Source: Isoetes taiwanensis (lineage: Eukaryota > Streptophyta > Lycopodiopsida > Isoetales > Isoetaceae). From it: a DNA stretch of 64,000 bases. The notes under the pieces were generated by a model. It was not told where the DNA came from and searched no databases. It was given only the letters and a program-made list of their open reading frames with translations. Shown here in pieces: positions 12,717-24,463 of this stretch. The translations under genes and the position numbers were made by a program. Within the stretch, counting starts at the first letter, position 1. The number at the start of each line of letters is the position of its first letter. Where the stretch lies: assembly GCA_021234155.1 (NCBI GenBank), contig JAJEKV010000022.1:8525961-8589960 (forward strand), read 5' to 3'.

Positions 12717-14214
12717 CTGTAGACATGATTCCTGTCAGGCACAATGTCCAAATATGCACAAAAGACACAACTTGAAATTGTACCACTGCTAAAGTCGACA
12801 GGGCCTTATACTGATATTGCTTGGGAAGTTCATGCAGTTGGCCTTGCCACAAACTATTCCAAAACAACCAAGATAACGCATGGACCAAGAACTACCTGAT
12901 TTAGCCCAACCTGCAAGGATAACACATTAAATATTGAGTATAGGAACCTACCAACTATTCAATATATACAATGGTATGAGTAGTTTGTTGTGGATGGGGC
13001 ATTAACCTTTAATGCAACAACGTGGGCCTATCTATATATTAAGTCTGCCTACATTTGAATTCTATGTTTGCGAAGGCATCTAGAACAGTGTTAAAAGAAA
13101 TAATGCTTTTTTTCGGTACTCCTTGCAGCTTCCAATGTTCCACAATTAATGTACCACATTAGATGGCCATCCTAAATGGAGTTGTTTCCACAACAATACT
13201 TGCTAACTTACTTTTAACAACACAGGAATGTACACTGTACAGGTTCTCAACTGACTACATTTGGGCTGAAATTTGCAGCGTGCATTTCAGCGAATGCCAA
13301 ATTGCAGCATGAAGTCACAAATGTGCTGATCGTAAACATGTCTACCAGAATTGACCAACTTCCTAAGGACATGAAAACGGTTTTTTCTTAAAGTTCATTG
13401 CGACTAAGAAGAGGGAAACCTGCACAACTCAAAAGATTGACCGAAAAAAACAATAGCATTTTTGGAAGCAGGAATAAGGAACAAACCATGCCAAGTCATT
13501 TCAAAGGCAATAAAACCCATTTATACCAGCGCACATGCAGAATAGGGCTACACATGTTGAAGAGCCCACTTCATCCATCTTTTTGCTATCTCCAAAAGCA
13601 CGCTATCATTAGAAATCTTGAGGTAATGCAAAATCGGCCAGTAGCTCCATGGAAAATAAACCCTTGCCATAAAACGGAAAATGCAATCTACATATCACTA
13701 GCACAACCCAACTGCATAATGCCACAGCCAGTTCTACTATCAGACCCGGAACAACCAGTTTCCACAAACGGTCTGTCATTTATCATAGCACAGATTCAAT
13801 TTTCTGTATTAACGCCTAAAAATGAAAGGGAAAAGCCTTCAACAAACGGCTAATCTAGCTATCAACAAATGGATCCAGCTATAGATCATACCTCTGGAGC
13901 AGATTTCCGGCTACATAAGGCACAATTGGAAGGTTTTTGAGTTGATTTCTCGCTGCAACAAGCAAATTCGGAATACACTTGTTTTATTTTTCCAGTCAGC
14001 GGATTCAAACCTATTTTTTTCATTTTCTGTTCTTCCATATGCAATGGTACCATAGCGGCCACTTGGCTGCAAGGTCGCCATTCGCCATTTTAACCACCAT
14101 TAAGCCAAACAGAAAGGCAAGGAAAGTATGAAATAAACAAATGCAAGGATATGAATGTGGGGACCCAATGCTTAGCATTTGAGGTCACGTTTGAAGAAGG
14201 GCAATATCAATAAA
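12717..14214. other. No recognisable gene
   Basis: The 151-codon plus-strand frame at 13398-13853 is basic and low in hydrophobic patterning, without family motifs or exon borders. It is probably a chance frame. Confidence 0.3.
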
Positions 14215-14925
14215 TGAAATATGCCCGTCCTATGGGTTTGCATGAGTTGTTCTTTATCCTTTTGTTTCTATTGCTGAGGCTTTTATGTTACCTATTGTTT
14301 AAGCTTACACTAATTTCTGGCAGATATTCCTTCATTTTCTGTCCTATGCATCCCTGCTTAGTCGAGTTTCTATATTTCTTATTAACATCTTGAGATTATT
14401 GCAGGAAGATCCAGAAGAGGAGAGAAGGCTTCTAGCAAAGGAAAGACAGGCTTCTACCACCAACATGGGGAATACCTTGAAAACACATCAACTCATTTTT
14501 ACACATTGGGGATATAGGATGTAGTAGAAAGTAAAAGCTTCCATATGATATCAAGATTTACACTTACAGCAGCAAATGTGACCATTAATTACCAAGCATA
14601 ACTATCTGTCTAGAACCCTCAGACAAATTCAATGTCTTTTCTGCATGGTCTTTTGAAATATGCCCGTCCTATGGGTTTGCATGATTTGTTTTTTATCCTT
14701 ATGTTTCTATTGCTGAGGCTTTTATGTTACCTATTGTTTAAGCTTACACTAATTTCTGGCAGATATTCCTTCATTTTCTGTCCTATACATCCCTGCTTAG
14801 TCGAGTTTCTATATTTCTTATTAACATCTTGAGATTATTGCAGGAAGATCCAGAAGAGGAGAGAAGGCTTCTAGCAAAGGAAAGACAGGCTTCTACTACC
14901 AACATAGGGAATACCTTGAAACGAC
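14215..14925 (+). repeat. 439-bp-offset tandem duplication containing an intron end and exon
   Basis: Copy 1 (14215-14485) and copy 2 (14654-14925) are nearly identical over about 270 bp and lie 439 bp apart. Each contains a polypyrimidine-rich intron end, attattgcag, and then an exon (from 14405 and 14844) encoding EDPEEERRLLAKERQASTTN. Copy 2 stays open further with RKRDLVRKRAEEEANKKQ, a charged helix of unknown family. This segment is on the plus strand, opposite to the other fragments in M1. Confidence 0.8.
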
Positions 14926-16006
14926 ATAGTTTGGTGTTAAGAAAACGTGATCTCGTTAGAAAACGGGCAGAAGAGGAGGCGAATAAAAAACAAGATACTA
15001 TTAGTTCCACTGTATGGTGCTGGAAACAAATATAACTGTAGACATTAATTAACATGCATGTTCTATAGGCCAGATCCATAGCTAACTGTTTCTGACACAG
15101 TCTTTACTTTAATCTTTTACTATGACATTAAGGCCTTGTTTTGACATAAGGTGTATGTTATACCTTGCATTGTTCTAGAAGTGTCACAAATCCGCCAACA
15201 TTACTGTGGACATATGCCAGTGGATTATGAACTGCATAACGTACTCCAGCCTACAGAACACCCAAATGAAATTAGACCAAACACACGATAGCTAGATCAG
15301 CGAAATGAATAACCTAAAGGGAGAACAATTGAAACCTGGGCTTAGCGGCTGCACAGACCCGTGGATTTTCACTTTGGAAGTCTGACCCAGAATCTGCAGA
15401 TGTTACCTTATTCAGATGTACACTTTTTCCTATATCTTGGATGTTCCATACCCATCCAAACCATCTTCTACAAAGTTACAAATGGCACTGCAACAACCTC
15501 CATGCATTTCGCAAGGGAACTTAACATCTTCTAAGGATTTTTGCATCAGATATCTGCTCTACCAATGATCGACCACCCTTAAAAGGTTTTTTGAGGCTCT
15601 CCAAAATATGGAGATACGATAGCAAATCCGGGCACCTCTATACGTGAAAGATGGCTTCCACAATGGCCGAGACAACCAAAAATAGAAACAATCAAACTTT
15701 TATTTGAATGCAAACGGCAGGCGCCCAGCTTGCTATGCTAGTCTTGGAATGCACATCCGTGTCATCTGTGAAGAAAAGCTCAAATGGCATGGAATAGCAA
15801 ATTCAAAGAATGACGAAAGCTATTTGGATTTGCTTCCGCAAGCTGCGCCATAGCTAAAAGGCGGATTTACAACCACAAGGAAATGCACAACCTAACCTTC
15901 TGCACAACCTAACCTTCTGCGTCCATAACCTTCTGCATAACAAAGCACGAGTAAGATTAAAGACTGAATTCTTCGGTCTTACGAGAACAATTCCTAAATT
16001 TCTTAC
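14926..16006. other. No recognised gene; short local repeats
   Basis: A triplicated motif containing AACCTTCTGC lies at about 15886-15940. No coding signal was recognised. Confidence 0.35.
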
Positions 16007-16145
16007 AGGATAACAATTCTTGGTTTGCATAATGCCGGTCTGCTATGCCGCCAGAACAACCAGCAACAAAACGACGTGCAAAGTCGAAAAAACGAAGCGG
16101 CCAATGGTGAGAGAAGAGAAGCAATGCCACGCCATTGAAAGACAT
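16007..16145 (-). CDS. Putative 5' exon near the Y end of M1, unknown product
   Basis: Minus strand: an ATG at 16145 opens a frame (MSFNGVALLLFSHHWPLRFF...) through a candidate donor ATCCT|gtaagaaat at 16006. Two other frames are also open, so the true frame is uncertain. Its position, just inside the Y-proximal block and pointing away from the Y end, matches first-exon-like sequences in M2 and M4. It is hydrophobic and arginine-bearing, possibly a targeting peptide. I do not recognise a family. Confidence 0.25.
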
Positions 16146-16215
16146 GGGACGTCACCTCACCACTGATTTTAAAATATAGGCTAAGAATGTGCAAATCGAG
16201 GTCCCAGCCCGACAT

Positions 16216-16291
16216 AGACATCCAATATTTAATAAACATCCAATATTTAATAAACATTAAATATGAAATGCCTTTTTTTTTTTTTTTTTTG
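16216..16291. repeat. Short duplicated motif and poly(T) tract
   Basis: CATCCAATATTTAATAAA is repeated in tandem (about 16216-16255), followed by a roughly 20-bp T run ending at 16290. A related CATCCAATATTTAAT occurs at about 43569 in the M4 Y region. Confidence 0.6.
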
Positions 16292-16676
16292 AAGGAAAAT
16301 GCCCTAATTTCAAGGATGGACGGTCCAGATAAAATGCCCCAATTGAATCCCTAGATCTAACGGGCCACATCAAAAGCCCCAAATAAAAGGGGCTACTTGG
16401 GGTTAATTGAAGTGTCACCATTTAGGCCCCATCTCGAGATGGACCAGTCGAGATCAAGCTACCAAAGAACTTCCTTGCACCTTCCTTAACCTTAAAATCA
16501 AGGGCCACGATTTCTCACGTGCCCGATCGACGGCCCAGGGATGGGGTGCATGCCCCATGCATGCCCCATGCATGCCCCCCCATCAAATCCAAGGGCTATT
16601 GTCGCGACACCTCAGAAAATCGACGGCCAGGATGAATCTCTACAAACTTTCAACCCCCCATAGGACCCATAATATA

Positions 16677-16680
<4 letters not shown>
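16291..16680 (-). repeat. Y-end block of M1 (390 bp), shared with M3
   Basis: The block starts GAAGGAAAATGCCCTAATTT and ends in GGACCCATAATATAATTG. It is closely matched along its length by 36650-37041. Its outer half is also matched, inverted, at 43995-44200. It contains the CCATCTCGAGATGG palindrome, a tandem CATGCCCC motif and GACGGCCCAGGGATGGGGTG. Confidence 0.8.
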
Positions 16681-16737
<57 letters not shown>

Positions 16738-16780
16738 ATAGATATATATATATATATATACAAGTTTTTGTACTTTAAAT
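16671..16780. repeat. Head-to-tail junction M2/M1 in (TA)n
   Basis: The Y end of M1 (AATATAATTG, to 16680) is followed by about 80 bp of TA repeat with one interruption (about 16734-16743). The X end of M2 then follows in variant form, CAAGTTTTTGTACTTTA (16761-16777). Confidence 0.75.
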
Positions 16781-17815
16781 GGGTCTATGAACTATGGTTT
16801 ACGAAATCTGGGAACAAAATCCAAGATTAAGAGTGACAGGAATAGTAGCATGCATCCAGTCCAAAGTCATGAAGTTTTAAGCTAAACCCTTTGCCTGATG
16901 GCCATTCAATCGAGCTCATCGTTGTTTATTAGATGGAGACTTGCAATTAGATTTCATTTGATCACTCTATGATAACGAAGCAAACTTTGTCTATATCCTA
17001 TTGGGTACAGCTTTATTCGAGGTGTCTTTGGCTCAGCGAAATTAAATTGCATCTCCTCTAACAATGAGCATAGATATTTGGTAAACAGTCTACATGCATC
17101 CACACACGTCATTGATAAATAAACTCTGATAAATATTTTGTTCCCTGCTTATGAACTTCATTTATTGTCTTAATCTTGATGCGTATCCAATTTTATTCGA
17201 GGCAAATTCAACAATCGTACCAAATGTACAAACAAAAAGCTTGTCCTTGACTCCTCGATGAATTAGTTTTGGCTTTCTCAGGAACACTCGATGATAGACA
17301 TTTCTGTATAGTTATACACTATTTGTAGTTGGAAGGTGCATTTTGTACTATAAATGTGTCCATGAACTATACGAACATCTGGGAATAAAATCCTCTACCT
17401 ATATTAACATGCGTTGTAAGGCCCCAGAATATCATGCCTTACAATTTTGACAATGCTCTAATCCTTGCTTTATGATTACTCTACCACTGGGTCTTCTCAA
17501 CCAATTCCCTTAAGCCATTATGCTTTTGATACCTCAAGCTCTTCCATATCTGAGCAATTCAATCCTCCCATCATCTACCATGTCATGTTCATCTTAAGAT
17601 GGTGGTCCCATTATACATGCTCTTAATACACTCTTAGCCCCAATGAACTGTGGCCGTAACTATAACGGTCCTAAGGTAACGAACTGTCTATCAACTATAG
17701 TTTATAAACACCTGGGAGTAAACTTCGAGAGTATTACGATCAGCATATATGCCTAGACATTTGTTTGTACTATCAATGATCTATCAACTATGGTTTATGA
17801 ACATCTGGGAGAAAA
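16765..17815 (+). repeat. Dispersed X-proximal units (TGTACTAT...CTATCAACTATGG...CATCTGGGAG)
   Basis: Related units of about 50 bp occur at about 16769, 17345, 17683 and 17765: a TGTACTAT-like start, then CTATGAACTATGGTTTA, then CATCTGGGAGNAAAA. The unit at 37058 in M4 is the same. They appear to be subterminal repeats of the X end. Confidence 0.65.
17652..17683 (+). other. Short organellar/bacterial-type 23S rRNA fragment inside the repeat array
   Basis: The 32 bases from GGCCGTAACTATAACGG to CGAA match a universally conserved stretch of bacterial-type 23S rRNA (domain IV, the I-CeuI site region), as in plastid rRNA, with one difference: GTAGCGAA reads GTAACGAA. The plant cytosolic 25S version differs at several positions (GACTCTCTTAAGG), so the source looks organellar. 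Flanking bases return directly to the repeat unit. It is too short to be a working rRNA. Confidence 0.7.
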
Positions 17816-20800
17816 GAAGACTAGCATCTACGCCTGGACATTTGATTTAGTAATAACACACTAGTCTTAGAACAAATCGAGGCCACCCACATTCACATTC
17901 AATGTAAGGTGGTTGGGGCCAAGACCCAACAATCACACAATAATGCAATGTTAGAGTGGCGTGGGTGTCATACATCCTATGGGATGGTGCCAAGTGGCAT
18001 GACGTAAACGAACAACTCTTGGTTGCAAAAGATACCATCTTCCTGATTTGACCTAAGGAAAGAGGGAATTGTCCAGATCATTTCAAATTTAGTAGTCTAA
18101 ATAAGCAAAACAGAGATCAACAAAGCCTTTGTTGAGATAACAAAGACCTAAGAATGGAATTAAGGTGCTAGAGAGCACCATACACCACAATTTTCAACAA
18201 ATATCACAACCTTGCCTAGCGTTTGCCCTTCGGGCAACCCCAAAAGTACAATTTTATGGTCTAGCAATAGGGTGCAAGCGGTACTTTTCATATTAAGTGT
18301 GGGGATTCTATGACGTTCTCTCATAATTAATTAAAACTTTGTTCAAATATTACTTAAGCTTTGTGTAAACATTACCTCAACAATTTCTTAGAGTAAGATT
18401 CTTAAATATTCTATTCACCAAATAGAAAAATTTTTGATGATTTTTCATAGTCGATCGATTATATAAGCCATCATTTTTAAGGCCAATAACATTGCGTGGA
18501 AAGATTCATTAGATTCTCAACAATTTACTTCTCTATTTCACTATATTCCACAGAGGTTTGTTGAAGATTGATCAAAAGTCATTATATTGTATAGGATTTA
18601 TCAAGTTTTAGAGAAAAGAAGAAAGAGATGAATTGGTGTTGCACAATGCAAAGGCTTAAGTTACTCGAAACTATGTTCTAAAGGGTTGTATGAAACTATA
18701 ACAAAAGAAGAAATAAACATCGGACAATTTGCAAATGCAAAGGCTTAACTTACTTCAAACCATGTTCCAATGACTATATGAAGCTATAAGCGAAAAGAAG
18801 AAAGAAAAATCGACACTGAAATGCAAATGCATAACTTACTTGAAATCATGTTCTAAATGCACACAAATTATCGGTTCTTGCAATGAAAATGCCGGCTTGA
18901 ACAACTCATGCTCTTGAATGATAATTATCTCAAATAGACCTCGACAAATGCTGGTGAACTTTAAGTGCACTTTTAGTAAAACAAATATCTCAGCAATTCA
19001 ATTTGCTAGCATTCTAGTTTACATTTTCTTTTAGGACATATTCCTTTTAAGAGTTCTCTTTCTCAACTGCAACCAAACAATAATGTAGTATAACTGCAAA
19101 TTTTTTCATGAATGGAACATGCTCGATCTTACTTATCTTCCCGTGCTATACCCCAACATAGATTATCTCCATGTTACCTTTACTATATCCTATGGTGTGC
19201 AGTTTGCCACTAGTGTTAAAACAATTTGCCATTAGTGTTTGCCACTAGTGTTCATACAACCTCCTCTTAGTGTGCTAAGTGTGTGCATGTTAGGATTATA
19301 GCTGGTTGACACACTCCCATCTTTTATCTAAGTTCAAAAATACAATACTTTTTTTAACCTAGACCTTATCATAAAACGACCACCACACTACACGATCACA
19401 ATAAGTGTGCTCTCTTTTTTCTGAATGTTCCTTTTAAACACCAAGGCTATTAAGACCTTGGGCAGACTCATAGATAGTAAAAGATACTTCTATCTTATCT
19501 TAAAGAATGACTATCTATAAAGGAGACACATTCACCAAAGGCAATTGGCATGGCCCGTCCTGTGGGCGAGGAGTGCTTCCTTAATGGCAAAACTAACGTT
19601 ACATTATCTTACTAATTTTGTCAAATATCTACATTACTGACCCTGCAATTCCTGCAACTTGAAATGGCACTTAGCTGAAATTAGGGCCAACATGGAACGC
19701 TGAAGGAGCTCCATTAGCTTGTGTTTGTGCCTCATATCTGCCTTCATTATCTTTTTAACATGTTGCCATCAATCCTAACTTTCGAACTTCTTCCGAACTA
19801 AGGAGAATTATGACCAAAACGTAATTGAGCAAACTGCATAGGCAGAAAGTGGAATTCATGGTGCACATATGATGGATGGGTTGAACACCCGTTTTTTCAT
19901 GTAAAATCCACTGTTCTATAAGACATGAATCTTGTTCATTTGCCAATATGGCACATCATTATCTCAACTAGTCAGGTCAAACCACAAATGTGTAAAATTA
20001 TAGATCCAGAAAATAGATTGGAAGTTGATAAAAAAGACAACTACAGTAAAATTGTCTAGGAGCAAAGTGTGAAACAAAAGATGGCAAAAAGTGCGCATAT
20101 GTTCTCTATCTGCGGGTCTCCCAACAAATATAAGTAGTGTCTTCCTTTTCTCCAAATGATACCCCTATGAGCGATTACATAAGCCACCTAGAGAATCTTA
20201 CACGCCCATTTCTTTGGCTATCCATGCATTTGTGCCCTACTTGATTGGTTCAAGTTTCTTACGAGCTGCTGGATGAATGCAATCTATTAATATTATCCAT
20301 ATAAAATTTCCATAAAATAATCTACCTACATGCTCTGTTTTAACAACACCGCTTTTTGTTGGCTCCACTCCAATCTTTGCAAAAAAAACAAAAGTCTTTT
20401 GCTTCCATTATGAGAGCAAATACAAATCGCTTCCACCATATTTGGAGGCCATTAAAAACCACAGCTACAATATACCCAAGAAATCTTGCCTATTCTGCTT
20501 ACAGATAACATATTGCACAGCCACGAAATAATCAGATATTCAAATCTTATAACCTGACATTTTTTCGTAGATGTGCAGTCTATAAAAGGCAAGGGTTGTG
20601 CTTTCTTACAATCCCCAATTGTTGCATAATAGTTCCTGGCGTTATGAAAGAAAAAGGATTGAAAGCTACTTGCCTTGAGTAGTATGAATTCTTACGTCAA
20701 ACTATGTGATACCGTTTAGCCCAGATCCTATCCAAATACATGATATTGATCAAGAAATCCCGAGCAACGGCTTGAGCCCTTTCAGATACGGAAACAAAAA

Positions 20801-23090
20801 CTCAAATTGTCTTTGCCATCAGGTCCATACCCGAGGGATTCCTCTTCCATCTGCTAGAACTGACAGTTGTGTTAAAAATATATACAGTCGCCTGCAGTCT
20901 GACTCTGTTCAGGAGCACATCTCCATCCGTACTCTCATGAAAACAAATACTGCATCTAGCCTGCCTTCATTCGTCCTGGTGAGTTAGCAGGTTGGAGTTT
21001 GGCCTTTTTCTTGATCCAAAAAAAAAAAAAAGCCTCGAATTGGAACAAAATAGCCCAGAAGCATGCAAATAGGCTTCACATCCCATCTGGAAAAACAATT
21101 TGAAAACGAAGGTTAACAGGAAGATAACAGTCTATGGATTGTGATTGCTCCTCAATGGAGATTGTGAAAGCAAAATAAGGGTATGACAAAATGGACGCAA
21201 AAATACAAAAAGGCTAGAAAATGCATTGAGCTCCAACGTCAAGATTGGCGCCGTCATGGGACTTCTAAACCTGTATGAATGGGATATTTCTAAAATTCAG
21301 AATGCAAGTCGATGTTGCAAGGCAAATTTTAATTTTGGATTGAATGCAAACCTTTTGCCATAGCACAGGTTTATCGTCCCCAGGACCTTGACCATCTGGG
21401 ATGTTGTGCGACTCCATTGGAATCCAAGTTCATTTGTCAATTGACTGCCCCTTAAGATAAATAGTTTAAAATTACGGTGCTAAATCGAGTGACACACATG
21501 TTAAGATCGACTTCCGGCTTCGATAATACTTGCGCAAATTATCAAAGAAATAACTTAGCATAAAGTATAGCTTAAATACAATGAGAACATGGAAGAGCGA
21601 TTAAAACTAAACGAAATCTCACTACACAAAATAAGCGAATTGAAACATGCCTTGAAATTTGAACAAACTAAAACATGCAACCATGGTTTTTCCATGCTAG
21701 AGAACCGGTTCTTGGAAAACAAATCCACAAGACACACCTCATTTCCAAGAAATGCCACAAACTGAAATAGAACTTCTTTAAGTCTTATATAAGTTTTTCA
21801 CAATGTGTGCCACTTTGCGAGATTGTGCCGGCTCTAGCAGCGGGGCCCGGCGTCGCTTAGAAGCCTGAGAATGAATTAAACGCATGATATTTGTCAAATC
21901 GCACCACCATATCCTTTTCTTTACGCAACAACCTCCTTCAATAGGATTCTTTTTTTTCTCGAGTTGAATGGCTTGTTCACGAAATGCACACGCACACAGT
22001 CTGAGGGCACACCCCATAAACACTTCATAAATGTGAAGCATTATAGAAAAACGTTCATAAATGTGACGAATATAGAGAAACGTTTTTGAACCTCAAGTAT
22101 TTCAAGTCTCCCTTCTTCAACTTCGTAGCCAACTGCTTTGATTTAGATAGCGTAACCTCTTTACATCTCCCCCGGTTTGTTTCTATCCTTACGCATCCTG
22201 AGACATAAAAATAAATCCATGAAATGTCATCCCTTGCTGACAATTTAGTAAAAGTGTTTGTAGCGGAAGCGACCTCAAGATGATGCAATAAAAAGGCGAT
22301 AAAAGCAATCATAATTTTATTATGGAACCCGATATCTCAGACAATGCGAGATCGCTCTAATAGATACGTTCGGCAAAAACCCCTAAACTATAGTTTCAAA
22401 CATGCTTTTGCTAATACTTACACTTGAAAGACTCTCTCGATCCAAAACCTAGTTGACAAAGTCCAAAGAATTGTCTCATAATATTGTCTTGCAATGAAAT
22501 TGCATTTCCTCCATATCTTTGTGCAGCAATACTAATGGAGATAATCATTATTTTGCAAGAAATAATGCTAGCCTACAAAGATACATTGAGAAGCCATACC
22601 ACATTCATCATCGCATGAATACAGTTATTGACGGTCAAATAATCGGACAATTTGTGCATCATGGGAATGACGAAATAGAGGGATGAAGAGAATAAATTCA
22701 AATGTCGAGAAATGTGAATCGGAAAAGACATACCTCTGAAAATAAGAGGCACATGTTTTCAATGCAAATACAGAAAGTGCAGCTGGATGCCTCTTATCCT
22801 GGAGTTGTCACTAGTGCTCTGCTTCTGCACCTCTTTAAGAAGAATTTTTGAAAATGGCCCTAGTATACCATGTAGATAACTAATATAACAGCAGGTAACT
22901 ATAATATACGTGATAATTATAGAAGAAGCTGTATTATCTTCATATAGTTAACGTATTTCTCTCATTAAAACTACCCTCCACATCCTTTTTATTAGCCTTA
23001 TTATGTTTTTATAAAAAGACCATGACAAAGAATACAACTTCGAGCCTATTTCATATCTATGTACAAAAAGAGGAGGAAGATCTGCAAGAT
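17816..23090. other. No recognised gene; one 88-bp tandem repeat
   Basis: About 5 kb without a defendable coding sequence. At 18645-18865 three diverged tandem units (period about 88 bp) begin AATGCAAAGGCTTAA. The minus strand near 20760-20900 reads open in pieces (VARDFLINIMYLDRIWAK) but I cannot name it. Confidence 0.35.
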
Positions 23091-23500
23091 AGTTATCTGG
23101 GAGGATACAACCGCTACTTCAGATTGTAATGTCTTCGCAACATCCATAAGCTTCTGCACATGCGCATTGCTTGAAGGGTCAAGATCTGTTTCTGCAACAT
23201 TTGCAGCAAAGATCACTGGCTTCATTGTAAGCAAGCAAAGGCTGCCAATGGCTGGTTTCTCATCATCAGGTAATGCAACTGACCTTGCAGGTCTACCAGC
23301 CAACAAAAGCGCATGCAAGATCACAAGAGCGCATGTCGAATGTTTGTTGCATAAAGTTCTTATGAGGTAAGGATATCAAAACCATTGTAAGCAAGCAAAG
23401 CTGCTGAATGGCTGGTTTCTCGTCATCAGGTAATGCAAAAGACCTTGCAGGTCTACCAGCCAACAAGAGCGCATGCAAGATCACAAGAGCGCATGTCTAA
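23091..23500 (-). pseudogene. YchF/OLA1-type GTPase fragment with duplicated exon start
   Basis: YchF/OLA1 proteins are Obg-related P-loop ATP/GTPases that associate with ribosomes. The minus-strand frame from 23324 gives GRPARSVALPDDEKPAIGSL, then LLTMKPVIFAANVAETDLD and HVQKLMDVAKTLQSEVAVVS, the segment after the G domain (family: LLT-x-KP-V-x-Y-x-ANV). The first half of this exon is repeated upstream on the same strand (23386-23500, GRPARSFALPDDEKPAI) and then runs out of homology after LLTM. The P-loop and switch regions are absent. It lies downstream of the dCMP deaminase in the same direction inside M2. Confidence 0.8.
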
Positions 23501-23525
23501 TGTTTGTTGCATAAAGTTCTTGTGC
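23225..23525. repeat. About 160-bp tandem duplication of a YchF exon
   Basis: 23225-23363 and 23386-23520 are about 90 percent alike, including exon sequence and adjacent DNA (GCATGCAAGATCACAAGAGC in both). Confidence 0.85.
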
Positions 23526-24463
23526 TAGTAATCATGCATATAGGAAGGATAACATACAAAACGATTTTATAGTTGGTAAAACATATGCAAAACATGAATT
23601 TTCTCCACTTGTTGCTAAATACATTGCCGCTCTCCTCATTGAAATCACCTATGCTGTCACTTTTCATATGCAGTAGTATGCTTTGAAAAACCAATGGTAC
23701 AATTATTCGTACAATCCTGCCGGAACAGCAACAACAAAACCCATTTGCTGACAGGAATTTCTAAACCCACATCTAAACCTAGCCCTTTAGAATCTGCACT
23801 TGGAGCTGGAAGCCGGATCACCCTTTTGCACCATATCGGGGAAAAATAAACGCTCAAATGTAGCATAGGGAGATCATTAGAGAGAAGTAATGCCAATCAG
23901 CTATCAAAGTTTTGCTGCAAGAACTATCTGGATATAGCATAAACGTTTTCTCTGTTTTGCACCATTTCTGCTATCAATCTGAAAAATATACACCTAAGAC
24001 CATTTGTAGATCTTTCTCCAACCTTTCCAACGCATGTTCTCACACCGAAAATGGAGCTTGTTTATGGGAGTTATCTGAGATTTTGGGAACCATAAAATAC
24101 ATAAACAGTTTCCCAAAATAGGCAATGATATACTTCTGAAAGACACGTCATGGTTCTACCATACCTTCTACTAGTAATCTGCATTTGAAATTACAAAATT
24201 AAGGTAGAATGCCATTGCTACACGTTAGCCTTCTCACTTTTCAATATGCTATTTGGATTAACACAAGCTCTTTCTCAAAAAATAATGGATTCAGCCTTCT
24301 CAATTTGTTTGTAGACCTTGTGCCATTATTGTCTTTAAAAGCGAGGAAGGCTGGAAAGCTTATTTCAAAAAGACATCTTTGGGATACGATATGCAAAAGC
24401 AGGATCAATAAAGTAATAAATTATCGAGGCGAAACACTAAAAGCACGATGGAATATAGTATAC
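23526..24463. other. No recognised gene between YchF and dCMP deaminase
   Basis: The expected last exon of the deaminase (family motif V-R-K-H-x-P) was not found here. The minus-strand frame at 23657-23896 has no family motif. Confidence 0.3.

Larger units (their letters stand above)
8341..16680 (-). mobile_element. Module M1 (X end 8341, Y end 16680)
   Basis: A putative 8.3-kb module read on the minus strand from its Y end (16680, ATAATATAATTG into TA) to its X end (8341). The 390-bp Y-proximal block (16291-16680) is closely shared with M3. It holds a 5'-exon-like segment, an Mpv17-type exon and a duplicated plus-strand exon-like segment. No mobility gene was recognised. Confidence 0.5.

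Noticed and set aside
13398-13853. 151-codon plus-strand open frame
   Set aside because: No recognisable family, no periodic hydrophobicity, no splice context.
17652-17683. Functional I-CeuI-like homing site or rRNA gene
   Set aside because: Only 32 bp of rRNA-like sequence with a mismatch in the core. Too short for an rRNA gene, and no endonuclease gene is nearby.
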